Below are positions 53,008 to 61,761 of a stretch of DNA of 64,000 bases, piece after piece. The translations under genes and the position numbers were made by a program. The stretch comes from Microbacterium terrae (GTDB taxonomy: Bacteria; Actinomycetota; Actinomycetes; Actinomycetales; Microbacteriaceae), in NCBI RefSeq assembly GCF_017831975.1, contig NZ_JAFDSS010000001.1, forward strand, positions 1,488,001 through 1,552,000. Reading direction: 5' to 3'. Each line of letters starts with the position of its first letter. Position 1 is the first letter of the stretch. Under the pieces are notes generated by a model that saw only the letters and a list, made by a program, of their open reading frames with translations, was not told where the DNA came from and made no database searches.

Positions 53008-53577
53008 GCGCTCCCGCGCCGCGTCGACCGCGTAGGTGAGCTCGGCGAATGCCCCCGCCTGACGCACGGCCGTGAGGGTCAGCCGATCCGCTCCGAGTGC
53101 GCGGGGGAGGAGAGGCTTGCCGGTGGGGAGCGTCGCCGGAGCGATCGAGACGCGGATCTCGTCGAGGAGCCCCGCATCGGCGAACTGACCCGCCAGATCG
53201 CCCCCGCCCACGATCCACACGTCGCGACCGGCTGCCGACGCCACGATCGCGGGCCACACCTCGCCGACATCGCCGCGGACGAAGCGCACGTCGGCCCCGG
53301 GGACGGCAGGCAGCTCCCGCGTGCTGAACACCCACGTCGGGCGGTCGCCGTAATAGGCGGGCCACTTCTCGGGGTGCGCGACGAGGTCTTCGTGCTCCAC
53401 GACCCACTCGTAGGTCGACGAGCCCTGCACGAGCACGCCGATGCCGTCGAGGAACGCGCGGAAGTCGGCATCCCCACCCTCGCCGCCCGGCGCGGCGAAG
53501 AGCCAGTCCAACGAGTCATGCTCGTCGGCGAGGAAGCCGTTGAGCGTGGTTGCGGTGTAGAAGATCGCGCGAGGCAT
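52996..53577 (-). CDS. Dihydrofolate-reductase-like protein (RibD C-terminal fold)
   Basis: 193 residues. NADPH-binding reductase fold with YTATTLNGFLAD at the start, GSSTYEWV, and the cofactor loop DVWIVGGGDLAGQF. Such stand-alone RibD_C proteins reduce various heterocycles; the substrate is unknown. ATG 53577 is 7 bases after a TAGCGT box (minus strand, 53589-53584), consistent with a leaderless start. Confidence 0.85.
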   Translation of the reverse strand: MPRAIFYTATTLNGFLADEHDSLDWLFAAPGGEGGDADFRAFLDGIGVLVQGSSTYEWVVEHEDLVAHPEKWPAYYGDRPTWVFSTRELPAVPGADVRFVRGDVGEVWPAIVASAAGRDVWIVGGGDLAGQFADAGLLDEIRVSIAPATLPTGKPLLPRALGADRLTLTAVRQAGAFAELTYAVDAARERSAG

Positions 53578-53583
53578 GGCCTC

Positions 53584-53589
53584 ACGCTA
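53584..53589 (-). promoter_or_regulatory. -10 box of the reductase gene (leaderless)
   Basis: Minus strand TAGCGT, last base 53584, 7 bases before ATG 53577. Confidence 0.5.
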
Positions 53590-53648
53590 CTGCGGTGCAC
53601 CGACACCGGCACCGGCACCGATACGCCGACCGAGCACTCCGGCGATGG

Positions 53649-54488
53649 TCAGAGCGCACCGGCACGCCGCAATGCCGCCATCGCGCGGACGCCGCCCGCA
53701 CGTGCGGCTGCAGCCGCATCCGCTCCCGCGAGCGCGGCGACGATGTACCCCGCGGCGAAGGCGTCTCCCGCCCCGGTCGAGTCGAGCACGTCATCGACGG
53801 GGTCGACGGCGATCTCGGCCACCGCTCCGCGCTCGTGGACGAGCACCGGCTCAGGGCCACGCTTGACCACCAGCACGCCGCGCGTCGTCAGACCGAAGCT
53901 GCCGGCCACATCGGCCTCGTCGCGGTTGGCGAAGACCACGTCGGGTGAGATGCGGCGCAGCACCTCGGCGACCGCTCGCGCGCCCAGCGCCCGCAGCGTC
54001 GCCACGCTCGAGAGGTCGACGCTCACGCAGCCGCCTTCCGCCGCAACCGAGGTCGCGGCATCCGTCAGCGCCTGTCGCGATCCCGGCTCGGCGAACCCGT
54101 ACAGCGGCAGGTGCAGCCACCGCGCACCGGTGAGCCATGCCGGGTCGATCGCCGCGAGCTCGGCGGCGGCGCCGCGGTCGGTGATCATGGTCCGCTCGCC
54201 GACCGCGTCGACCAGCACCACGATGGCTCCGGTGCGCTCGGCCCGCTGCACCCGCACGTCGACACCCGCCGATTCGAGGTCGGCGATCAGGGCGGTCGCG
54301 AGCGGATCGACGCCGACGCACCCGATGAAACGGGTCGGCACGGCTGACGCCGCGGCCGCGGCCACGTTCGCGGCGCTGCCGCCGCGGGTGAGCCGCACCT
54401 CGGCGGGGTTGTCGGTGCCGCGCTCGAGCGTCGCGCCGCCGAGCACGATGAGGTCGGCGACGAGGTCTCCGATGACGATCAGCATCAC
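53649..54488 (-). CDS. PfkB-family sugar kinase, probable pseudouridine kinase
   Basis: 279 residues. Ribokinase fold: GGSAANVAAAAA near residue 36, and the ATP/anion-hole signature DSTGAGDAFAAGY at about residue 238. It overlaps the pseudouridine-phosphate glycosidase gene by four bases, so the likely substrate is pseudouridine (phosphorylation to the 5'-phosphate). The substrate is inferred from the neighbour only; PfkB sequence does not decide it. Confidence 0.85.
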   Translation of the reverse strand: MMLIVIGDLVADLIVLGGATLERGTDNPAEVRLTRGGSAANVAAAAASAVPTRFIGCVGVDPLATALIADLESAGVDVRVQRAERTGAIVVLVDAVGERTMITDRGAAAELAAIDPAWLTGARWLHLPLYGFAEPGSRQALTDAATSVAAEGGCVSVDLSSVATLRALGARAVAEVLRRISPDVVFANRDEADVAGSFGLTTRGVLVVKRGPEPVLVHERGAVAEIAVDPVDDVLDSTGAGDAFAAGYIVAALAGADAAAAARAGGVRAMAALRRAGAL

Positions 54489-55399
54489 TCCGCCGCGAGG
54501 GCGCGCGCGATCTCGGCCCCGAGGCCGACGTTGCCGCGGTACACGTCGACGTTGACATCGAGGCTGCGTCCACCGGTCTCGCGCTGCATGACATCGAGGA
54601 GGAACGGCGTCGTGTCGTGACCGGTGATTCCCTCGGCCTCGGCGCGATCCAGCGCCCGTGCGAGCACCTCGTCGTGCAGGGCCGGGTCGAGTTGACGGTC
54701 CGCCGGGAGCGGATTCGCGACGAGAAGCGTGGACGTGAGCCCGAGGGCGTCGCGCGCGCGGGCGATCGCCGCGATCTCCTCGGGGGAGTCCGCTGAATAC
54801 TCCAGGTCATAGCCGGAATCGGCGATGTAGAACGCGGGATAGTCCGTCGTGCGGTAGCCGACGACGCCGAGGTTGAGCGTCTCGAGCCGCTCCAGCGTGA
54901 GCGGGATGTCGAGGATCGACTTCACCCCGGCGCTCACGACCACGAGGGGGAGTGTCGCGAGCGTACCGAGGTCGGCGGATTCGTCGAATGTCGCCGGGGC
55001 GCCGCGATGGACGCCGCCGAGCCCGCCGGTCGAGAACACCCGGATGCCGACGCGGTGGGCGAGGAACGCGGTGGCTGCGACCGTGGTGCCGGCGCACAGT
55101 CCCTTCGCCGCGGCGATCGGCAGATCGCGCAGACTCGCCTTGACCACGCGCGGGGCGGTGGAGAGCCGCTCGATCTCGCTCGGCGAGAGGCCCACGGTGG
55201 GGCGACCGTCCACGACACCGATCGTGGCCGGCACGACCCCGGCGGCGCGCACCTGCTCCTCGGCAGCGAGGGCGACCTCGACGTTGCGGGGCCGGGGGAG
55301 CCCGTGGGTGAAGATCGTCGACTCGAGCGCGAGTACGGGCTCGCCGTCTGCGAGGGCGGCGCGGACGACGGGGGAGACGCGGATGCCTGCGGCGGTCAC
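54485..55399 (-). CDS. psuG: Pseudouridine-5'-phosphate glycosidase
   Basis: 304 residues. Splits pseudouridine-5'-phosphate to uracil and ribose-5-phosphate. LESTIFTHGLPRPRN, VFSTGGLGGVHRGA and VSAGVKSILDIPLTLE, containing the family's catalytic lysine, are diagnostic. GTG 55399 is chosen because a TAGCGT box ends 7 bases upstream; a GTG at 55405 would lie before the transcript start. Forms a two-gene unit with the kinase for salvage or breakdown of modified RNA bases. Confidence 0.93.
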   Translation of the reverse strand: MTAAGIRVSPVVRAALADGEPVLALESTIFTHGLPRPRNVEVALAAEEQVRAAGVVPATIGVVDGRPTVGLSPSEIERLSTAPRVVKASLRDLPIAAAKGLCAGTTVAATAFLAHRVGIRVFSTGGLGGVHRGAPATFDESADLGTLATLPLVVVSAGVKSILDIPLTLERLETLNLGVVGYRTTDYPAFYIADSGYDLEYSADSPEEIAAIARARDALGLTSTLLVANPLPADRQLDPALHDEVLARALDRAEAEGITGHDTTPFLLDVMQRETGGRSLDVNVDVYRGNVGLGAEIARALAAE

Positions 55400-55405
55400 G
55401 GTCAC

Positions 55406-55411
55406 ACGCTA
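55406..55411 (-). promoter_or_regulatory. -10 box of psuG (leaderless)
   Basis: Minus strand TAGCGT, last base 55406, 7 bases before GTG 55399. Confidence 0.5.
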
Positions 55412-55562
55412 TCGCCGGAGGCCGCCGCGCGCGCGAACCATGATCGCGCACGCGTGTCAAGACCCTGCGACTCAGGCATCGCATGGGCCAGGGTGGTCAT
55501 GCAGGATCACCGAGTCCTGCGCACAGGGGAGGGGCCGACCGCCGCCCCCGGAAAGGATGATC

Positions 55563-55820
55563 ATGAGCATCGGAGCAGGCATCGCCCTCTTCGCGATCGG
55601 CGCCATCCTCGCGTTCGCCGTCAACGTCGAGGTCGAGTGGGTGAACCTCGACCTCATCGGGTACATCCTGATGGGCGCCGGCGCCCTGGTGTTCGTCATC
55701 GGCTTGGTGCTGATGCTGCGCCGCCGGCGCACCGAGACCGTGACCCGTACGGCCGTCGACCCGAACAGCAGCGAGCAGGTCACCCGCCGCAGCACGAGCC
55801 AGACCGACGAGACCCTCTGA
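55563..55820 (+). CDS. Small two-TM protein, DUF6458-like
   Basis: 85 residues. Two membrane segments (about 4-20 and 29-50) joined by a short VEWVNLDLIG loop, then a basic RRRR stretch and a Ser/Thr-rich tail. Resembles the small membrane family DUF6458 of actinobacteria. ATG 55563 with GGAAAGGA upstream. No function known. Confidence 0.75.
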   Translation: MSIGAGIALFAIGAILAFAVNVEVEWVNLDLIGYILMGAGALVFVIGLVLMLRRRRTETVTRTAVDPNSSEQVTRRSTSQTDETL

Positions 55821-55829
55821 CCTCGAGAC

Positions 55830-55875
55830 GACCGCCGGTCGCGGCTCCCGAACGCCGGTTCCGCGGCCGGCGGTC
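55830..55875. terminator. Convergent terminator hairpin
   Basis: GACCGCCGG (55830-55838) pairs with CCGGCGGTC (55867-55875) around a long loop with its own CG-rich pairing, between the DUF6458-like gene and the convergent MFS gene. Confidence 0.4.
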
Positions 55876-57211
55876 ACTTCGTCCGCCGCGGCGGCTTCGG
55901 CTGATCGAGACCCACGTGGATGCGCGTGCGGCGGCGCTCGCAGATGATGAAGTACCCGCCGAGCAGCCACAGCGGAACCTGTGTCAGGAACGCGAGCCGG
56001 AACGCCTCCAGCGAATACGTCTCGGGGGTGCCGGCGCCCTGCAGGTCGAGCGCGAGGCCGATCGCGTAGATCGCGATGAGTGCGGCGATGAAGCCGCCGG
56101 CGTTCGTGACCCCGGTGGCCGTGCTGAGCCGGTGCGCGGGGTTGTGGGTTCGGGCGTGGTCGAACGCGATCATCGACGCGGGTCCGCCCATCGCGAGCGC
56201 GAAGGCGAGTGCGTAGAGCAGCCAGAGCGGCGCCGGGCCCGGGTACACGATGACTGCGAGCCAGGCGAACAGCTGCAGTCCTACCGCAGGGAGGACGAGG
56301 GCTCGCGAGCGCATGGTCGGGATGCGCCGCGACAGCTCGCCCATGATCGGGCCGATGACCATGCCCATCACGACGTACGTCGAGAGGATCCCGGCGGCGG
56401 CGGCGGTCGAGAGTCCCTCACCTGCGGTGAGGAACGGCATGCCCCACAGCAGCACGAAGGCGGTCCCGGCGAACGGCGCGGTGAAGTGCGACCAGAATGC
56501 CAGCCGTGTTCCGGGATGCGCCCATGCGGCGCGGATGCCCACCCCCGAGTCGACCGAGGACGTCACCACGCGGATCACCCCGGTGTCGGTGTCGACCGAG
56601 ACGTCGCGGTCGACCTCCGGCGGGTGGTTCCGGATGATGACGAAGATCAGGACGGCGAAGAGGACCCCGAGACCGGCGATGCTGCCGAATGTGATGCTCC
56701 ACGTGGTGGCGTGCAGGAGAGCAGCGAGCGGGATCACCGCGATCAGCTGACCCGTCTGCCCGATGATCCCCGTGAGCTGCACCATGATCGGTCCGCGTTG
56801 CGCGGGGAACCACGTCGCGATGAGGCGCAGCACCCCGGGGAAGATGGCGGCGTCACCGGCTCCGAGGAGCACGCGCGCCGCGATGGCGACGCCGACGGTG
56901 GGGGAGAAGGCCATGACGAGCTGTCCGGCGGCCATGAGCAGCATCCCGACCACCATGATGGGTCGCGAGCCGAACCGATCGAGCAGCACGCCGATCGGTA
57001 TCTGCATGCCGCCGTAGACCGCCAGCTGCACCACGGCGAACAGCGACAGTGTCGACGCGTCGGCGTGGAACCGCTCGGCTGCATCGACGCCCACCGCGCT
57101 CAGCGAGGAGCGGTTCACGATCGCGAGGATGTAGCCGGCGACGGCCACCGACCAGATCAGCCATGCCTGCCACCCCGGCCCGGCGGATGCGGGGCGGGGG
57201 AGAGCGGTCAC
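55874..57211 (-). CDS. MFS transporter
   Basis: 445 residues, 12 predicted membrane segments. VYGGMQIPIGVLLDRFGSRPIMV is the segment 2-3 loop motif; the centre holds a soluble loop of ~40 residues (about 195-235). Substrate unknown. GTG 57211 lies 8 bases after a TAGCGT box (57224-57219, minus strand), consistent with a leaderless mRNA. Confidence 0.85.
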   Translation of the reverse strand: MTALPRPASAGPGWQAWLIWSVAVAGYILAIVNRSSLSAVGVDAAERFHADASTLSLFAVVQLAVYGGMQIPIGVLLDRFGSRPIMVVGMLLMAAGQLVMAFSPTVGVAIAARVLLGAGDAAIFPGVLRLIATWFPAQRGPIMVQLTGIIGQTGQLIAVIPLAALLHATTWSITFGSIAGLGVLFAVLIFVIIRNHPPEVDRDVSVDTDTGVIRVVTSSVDSGVGIRAAWAHPGTRLAFWSHFTAPFAGTAFVLLWGMPFLTAGEGLSTAAAAGILSTYVVMGMVIGPIMGELSRRIPTMRSRALVLPAVGLQLFAWLAVIVYPGPAPLWLLYALAFALAMGGPASMIAFDHARTHNPAHRLSTATGVTNAGGFIAALIAIYAIGLALDLQGAGTPETYSLEAFRLAFLTQVPLWLLGGYFIICERRRTRIHVGLDQPKPPRRTK

Positions 57212-57218
57212 CCCGTCA

Positions 57219-57224
57219 ACGCTA
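57219..57224 (-). promoter_or_regulatory. -10 box of the MFS gene (leaderless)
   Basis: Minus strand TAGCGT, last base 57219, 8 bases before GTG 57211. Confidence 0.45.
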
Positions 57225-57253
57225 CTCCTGCCCGCGCTGTGGTCTGACCACGG

Positions 57254-57931
57254 TCACGGAGTGACCTGCGCACGGAACTGCTCGACGCCCCGCAGAATGA
57301 CCGGCGCCCCGAGCCGGTCCGCGTGCGTCGGGCGCAGCTGCTTCCATCGTTCACGACTCATCCGGTACCGCCGGTGCTCCACCGCCACACCGTCGCGGGG
57401 ATGCCGGAACGCACCGTCGTCGTCGTAGCCGACCGCCCGGGAGACGGCGTTCGATGCGGCGTTGTCCGCGAACGCGCCCGACAGCGCCTCCTCGGCGCCG
57501 AGGCCGTCGAACGCCAAGTTCAGGGCGAGCATCCGCATACGGGTGCCGATGCCGTGGCCCTGGTGGGCTCGGCCGAGCCACGAGCCGGTGCGGATGCTGC
57601 GCAGCACGCCCCACTCGGGTGCGTCGAGCCCCTGGATGCCGACCGGTACGCCGCGGTGGAGCACCCCCAGCTCGAGGGCGAACGCGCCGGACTCGACGTG
57701 GCCGCGCGCATTCCATTGGTACGTCAGGACGCTGCGGGCGACATCGTCGGGAGCGCCGCGCGACCAGGGGTGTTCGAAGGGCATGGCTCCGGGATCATGG
57801 ATGCCGGCACCCGCGAGCTCGGCGAGCGCGACGAGCAGCTCGTCGTCGATCCACCGCAGCTCGAGGTCGCCGGAGCACACACTCACCCCGGCCGCAGGCC
57901 AGAGTCGCGCGAGATCGTCGAGGTGGGGCAT
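57254..57931 (-). CDS. GNAT-family N-acetyltransferase
   Basis: 225 residues. RimJ/RimL-like GNAT: the acetyl-CoA loop is GRAHQGHGIGTRMR, followed by LGAEEALSGAFADNAASNAVSRAVGYDDDG. Probably acetylates a protein N-terminus or a small amine; the substrate cannot be told. ATG 57931 is preferred over an ATG at 57967 because a CAGACT box (57944-57939) lies 8 bases upstream. Confidence 0.85.
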   Translation of the reverse strand: MPHLDDLARLWPAAGVSVCSGDLELRWIDDELLVALAELAGAGIHDPGAMPFEHPWSRGAPDDVARSVLTYQWNARGHVESGAFALELGVLHRGVPVGIQGLDAPEWGVLRSIRTGSWLGRAHQGHGIGTRMRMLALNLAFDGLGAEEALSGAFADNAASNAVSRAVGYDDDGAFRHPRDGVAVEHRRYRMSRERWKQLRPTHADRLGAPVILRGVEQFRAQVTP

Positions 57932-57938
57932 CCGCGCA

Positions 57939-57944
57939 GTCTGC
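57939..57944 (-). promoter_or_regulatory. -10 box of the GNAT gene (leaderless)
   Basis: Minus strand CAGACT, last base 57939, 8 bases before ATG 57931. Confidence 0.4.
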
Positions 57945-58011
57945 CAGATCCTCGCCGCGGTGCGCATCGGTCGCGCGGCATGCGGGGACCGGCGACTTCG
58001 CCCGATCTGAC

Positions 58012-58025
58012 ATAATGTACATTAT
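58012..58025. promoter_or_regulatory. AT-rich 14-bp palindrome, candidate operator
   Basis: ATAATGTACATTAT, a perfect palindrome and about the most AT-rich stretch in the window. It overlaps the stop of the APH gene and lies about 80 bases upstream of the GNAT start. Fits a dimeric repressor site (TetR/GntR/MarR type), but no regulator gene is nearby. Confidence 0.4.
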
Positions 58026-58804
58026 CGGCTAATCGTTAATCGGCCGGCGTGCAGCATCCGCTCGACGTCTCGCTCGTACATCTCGGCATGTCCGATGAGG
58101 TCGGTCCGCCCCGTGAGAGCAGCCCGGTCGCGCGTGAACACCGCCAGGTCTGCGACGGATGCCGCTGCAGCAGCGATCACGTCGTCGACCGACCAAGACG
58201 CGCCGTACGCGCCGATCATCGCACCGATGCGCGCACGCCGGTCGAGTCCGTCGGCCTCCGGCGAATCCTCAGCGAACGGTGCGAGTCGGTACGCGAGGTA
58301 TCCGACGTCGCGGATGCGCGGTCCCGGCCCCGCGAAGTCGACATCGATCACCCCGCTCAATCGACCTCCGCTCACGAGCAGGTTGTACGGTGCGTAATCG
58401 TTATGACAGATCACCTCGTGCGGCTCCCGAGCCACAGATCGCCATTCCAGGTCGCCACGCATCGCCAGGCCGGCGGACGCGTCGTGCAGGCGTCGCAGCA
58501 GTCGTGCGGCATCCGTCAGAATGCGGTCTGACCACAGGGCCTCCGGGGCCGCACCCGCGAGCACCTCCCCCGGGAGGAACGACAGCACCTCGCGACCCTT
58601 CTCGTCGGTGCCGAGCGCCCGCGCAGTCTCGTCGATCCCCGCCCCAGCCCAGCACCCCAGCAGCGCGTGCACCGCCGGCGTCCATGGGCCCGTCTGACGG
58701 CGGACGGTGTCGCCGACGCGCACGACCGGCTCCATGTTCCCGCCGGTCAACGCCACCTCCACATCCGGACCCCCATCCGCATCCGACTCCGGTGTCGACG
58801 TCAC
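58022..58804 (-). CDS. Aminoglycoside-phosphotransferase-like kinase
   Basis: 260 residues. APH/choline-kinase fold: catalytic loop VICHNDYAPYNLLV (HxDxxxxN) and the metal-binding VIDVDFAGPGPR. Proteins of this type phosphorylate varied small molecules, and a resistance role is not implied. GTG 58804 overlaps the stop of the upstream peptidase gene (GTGA), so it is co-translated. An internal ATG at 58735 is an alternative start. Confidence 0.85.
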   Translation of the reverse strand: MTSTPESDADGGPDVEVALTGGNMEPVVRVGDTVRRQTGPWTPAVHALLGCWAGAGIDETARALGTDEKGREVLSFLPGEVLAGAAPEALWSDRILTDAARLLRRLHDASAGLAMRGDLEWRSVAREPHEVICHNDYAPYNLLVSGGRLSGVIDVDFAGPGPRIRDVGYLAYRLAPFAEDSPEADGLDRRARIGAMIGAYGASWSVDDVIAAAAASVADLAVFTRDRAALTGRTDLIGHAEMYERDVERMLHAGRLTISR

Positions 58805-60147
58805 CCTCCTGCGAACTCCTGGATGAACCGCGTCTGTGCCACGATCATCCGCTCGATCTCAGCCGGGTCGACAGACTCGTCGGACGCGTGGATGCGGGCG
58901 TGGGCGGTGTCCTCCGCACCCCAGAGCACGATCGCCGCGTCGGGGGCGATCTTCTTCAGCGATGCAACCAGCGGGATCGACGCCCCGCTCCCGATCGACT
59001 CGACCTCTGCGCCGTATGCTTCGCGCAGCGCGTCCTCGGCGGCGACGATCGCGGGGTGCGACTCATCGACGGCGAACGGATGGCCGACCTTGACCTTCTC
59101 GACGACCACCTCGCAGTTCCATGGTCGCTGCGCTCGCAGGTGTGCCATCAGAGCCTCGAGCTGCCCATCGCCGTCGGAACCCGGGATGATGCGCATCGAC
59201 AGCTTCGCCTTCACCTCGTTGAGCAGGACGTTCGACGCTTCTGCGGTGCTCGGAACATCCATGCCGAGCACCGTCACCGAGGGCTTCGCCCAGATGCGGT
59301 CGGACAGCGATCCCGTTCCGAGGTAGTCGACACCGGGCAGGATCGCCGACCCGCCGCGGTAGACGTCCTCGTCCATCGCTGCGCCGTCCCATCTCCCGCT
59401 GTCGACGCCGGGGATCACGGTGTCGCCGTTCTCGTCGTGGAGCGTGTCGAGGATGCGGATCATCGCGGTGAGCGCGTCGGGCGCCGCTCCCCCGAACTCC
59501 CCCGAGTGCACCGGATTCGCGAGGGTGCGCACGGTGACCGTGCACGCGACATCACCGCGCAGCGCAGTCGTGAGACCCGGTCGTCCCGGTGACTGGGGTC
59601 CGATGTCGGCGATGACGAACGCGTCGGCTGTGAACAGCTCCGGGTTCGCCTCGACGAACGGCTCGAGGTGCGAGATCGTCTCCTCCTCCCCCTCGACGAG
59701 GATCTTCACGCGGCAGGGGCGGTCGGCGCCGAGGAGCTTGAGCGTCGCGTAGTGGATGACCAGACCCGACTTGTCGTCGGCGGCACCGCGTCCGTAGATG
59801 CGTCCGTCGCTCTTCGTAACCGGCTCGAACGGAGGGGTCGACCAGTTCTGGCTCGCGGGCGCCGGCTGCACGTCGTAGTGGGCGTACAACAGCACCGTCG
59901 GCGCGCCGTCGGGCCCGGGAAGGTCGGCGAAGACGCAAGGGTACCCGTCGGGCACGTCGACCAGCCGCACGCCCTCGGCGCCCGCCGCTTCGAACAGGTC
60001 GACGACCGCCTGTCCCATGCGGTGCACGGGTTCGGGGTCGAACCCGGGGAACGCGATCGACGGGATGCGGACGAGATCACCGAGGCGATCGAGCACATCG
60101 GGCATGAGGGCGGCGGCCGCGGCGCGCGCGTCGGATGGATCGGACAT
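58801..60147 (-). CDS. M20-family dipeptidase
   Basis: 448 residues. Zinc exopeptidase: LLYAHYDVQPA (metal His, catalytic Asp), GRGAADDKSG (bridging Asp) and VEGEEE (catalytic Glu). A dimerisation domain is inserted at about residues 200-345. AGGAGG lies 4 nt before ATG 60147. Sits between a Dcu transporter and a kinase gene on the same strand, suggesting uptake and use of a dipeptide or N-acyl amino acid. Confidence 0.9.
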   Translation of the reverse strand: MSDPSDARAAAAALMPDVLDRLGDLVRIPSIAFPGFDPEPVHRMGQAVVDLFEAAGAEGVRLVDVPDGYPCVFADLPGPDGAPTVLLYAHYDVQPAPASQNWSTPPFEPVTKSDGRIYGRGAADDKSGLVIHYATLKLLGADRPCRVKILVEGEEETISHLEPFVEANPELFTADAFVIADIGPQSPGRPGLTTALRGDVACTVTVRTLANPVHSGEFGGAAPDALTAMIRILDTLHDENGDTVIPGVDSGRWDGAAMDEDVYRGGSAILPGVDYLGTGSLSDRIWAKPSVTVLGMDVPSTAEASNVLLNEVKAKLSMRIIPGSDGDGQLEALMAHLRAQRPWNCEVVVEKVKVGHPFAVDESHPAIVAAEDALREAYGAEVESIGSGASIPLVASLKKIAPDAAIVLWGAEDTAHARIHASDESVDPAEIERMIVAQTRFIQEFAGG

Positions 60148-60189
60148 GGTTCCTCCTGAGTGGGACGGGAGACGGATGGACGACAGTGC

Positions 60190-61599
60190 TCAAGCCGGGA
60201 TGACGAGCTGCAGGAGCAGACCCGCTCCGACCACCGCGACCCAGGAGACGAGCATCGGGATCGTGAACGAGTGCCACACCGGCACCTGGGTGAGCTTCGT
60301 CGATCCCGTCAGGTCTGTCTCGACGGCGGCAATCTGCGACCCGTTCGCAGGGAAGAGCCAGACGCCGATGAGCGACGGCCACATCGCGGTGATGACGCCT
60401 GGGGCGAGCCCCGCGGCGAGCGCGATCGGAATGAGGGTGTTGGTGGTCGCCGACTGGCTGGTGGTGAGGCCGCAGACGATGAACAATGCGACCGCGAGCA
60501 GCAGCGGGTTCGCCTCGATCATCGCCCCGAGCGGCTCGATGATCGTCTCCTCGTTGCCCGAGATGAAGGTGTCGGCCATCCACGCGATGCCGAAGAGTGC
60601 CACCGCCGCGACGAAGCCGGCCTTCAGGAGCGGCTGCTCGACGACGACCGAGGGCTCGACCTTGCGGACGAGGATGATCACCAGCGCCGCAGTGAACATC
60701 ACCATCTCGATCACGATCGACATTCCGATCGGCTCCAGTTCGCCGTCCTCGTTCGGGAACGCGGGGCGCAGCCCGGAGAAGAGCCCGAGCAGCACCACGA
60801 TCAGCGTGCCGGAGATGAAGATCCACGCCGCCGTCGCTCCGCCCGGGGGCACGATGTGCTCGATCCTCGCGGTGGACGCGGTGGGGCCTGCGCCATCGCC
60901 GGTCGAAGCGGCGCCGCCCACCTTCGCGGCGTATCGCTCCCGCAGGGCCGCCGGCACCTCGACCGTGCCGTCCTCGACGCGCTTGAGGAACACCGGGTCG
61001 TCCAGCAGGTCCTTGCCCAGCCGCTGCTGCACGAGCGAGGTGGCGATGCAGGCGACGACGGCGGCCGGTACGGTGATCGTGAGGATCTGCACCAGGCCGT
61101 AGCCGGTGCCTTCCATGAGGATGAGGTAGGCCGCCATGGCCGCCGACACCGGGCTCGCAGTGATGCCCAGGCCGGATGTGACGGTCGACGCGGCGAGCGC
61201 CCGCTCGGGTCGCTGCCCGTTCCGATAGGCGGTCTCGTAGATCACCGGGATCAGGGCGAAGAAGATGTTGGAGGTGCCCGACAGCACGGTGAAAACGAAC
61301 GCGACAAGAGGTGCCACGAACGTGAGCCGCGCGGGGTTGCGCTGGATGATGCGCGAGGCGAGGGCGACGAGGTAGTCGATGCCACCGGCGGCCTGCATTG
61401 CCGACGACGCCGTGATCACGGCGATGATGATGAAGAACGCGTCGACCGGCGGACTCCCCGGCGCCAGGTGGAAGACGAAGACGAGGATGGCGGTGCCGAC
61501 CACACCCCACAGTCCGAGCCCGAGCCCGCCGGTGCGGACGCCGAGCATGATCGCGCCGAGCACGACGCAGGTCTGCAGCACCACGGAGACGATATCCAC
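60190..61599 (-). CDS. Anaerobic C4-dicarboxylate transporter (DcuA/DcuB family)
   Basis: 469 residues, 10-12 membrane segments. Alignable by eye to E. coli DcuA from the start (GAIMLGVRTGGLGLG), AITASSAMQAAGG, ITASPVSAAMAAY, DDPVFLKRVEDG and IAWMADTFISGNEE. Family members exchange fumarate, aspartate, malate and succinate. GTG 61599 is preceded by GGGGGG; earlier in-frame codons are non-family. First gene of a three-gene unit with the peptidase and kinase. Confidence 0.88.
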   Translation of the reverse strand: MDIVSVVLQTCVVLGAIMLGVRTGGLGLGLWGVVGTAILVFVFHLAPGSPPVDAFFIIIAVITASSAMQAAGGIDYLVALASRIIQRNPARLTFVAPLVAFVFTVLSGTSNIFFALIPVIYETAYRNGQRPERALAASTVTSGLGITASPVSAAMAAYLILMEGTGYGLVQILTITVPAAVVACIATSLVQQRLGKDLLDDPVFLKRVEDGTVEVPAALRERYAAKVGGAASTGDGAGPTASTARIEHIVPPGGATAAWIFISGTLIVVLLGLFSGLRPAFPNEDGELEPIGMSIVIEMVMFTAALVIILVRKVEPSVVVEQPLLKAGFVAAVALFGIAWMADTFISGNEETIIEPLGAMIEANPLLLAVALFIVCGLTTSQSATTNTLIPIALAAGLAPGVITAMWPSLIGVWLFPANGSQIAAVETDLTGSTKLTQVPVWHSFTIPMLVSWVAVVGAGLLLQLVIPA

Positions 61600-61643
61600 C
61601 AGAGACCCCCCGAGACCGCGGACTTCTCCGCCCGCTGGCGCCG

Positions 61644-61672
61644 ACGATATCGGTGCGTCAGCGACGTGTCGA
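61644..61672 (-). promoter_or_regulatory. Promoter of the dcu-peptidase-kinase unit
   Basis: Minus strand TCGACA (61672-61667), 17-bp spacer, TATCGT (61649-61644). Start of transcription near 61637, giving a ~38-nt leader with a ribosome-binding site. The best-spaced promoter in the window. Confidence 0.55.
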
Positions 61673-61749
61673 GATGGTGACGCCGCGCTTCGGCGGGCGT
61701 CCCGAGGAGAACACTGCCCGCTGTGAACGGCGGCCGGTGCCCGCCCCTC

Positions 61750-61755
61750 TAGGCT
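61750..61755 (+). promoter_or_regulatory. -10 box of the AEC transporter gene (leaderless)
   Basis: TAGGCT ends 7 bases before ATG 61762. Confidence 0.55.
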
Positions 61756-61761
61756 CGAATC

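Noticed and set aside
58022-58804. APH-like gene as an antibiotic resistance determinant
   Set aside because: The fold is shared by many small-molecule kinases, and the context is a transporter and peptidase, not a resistance cassette.
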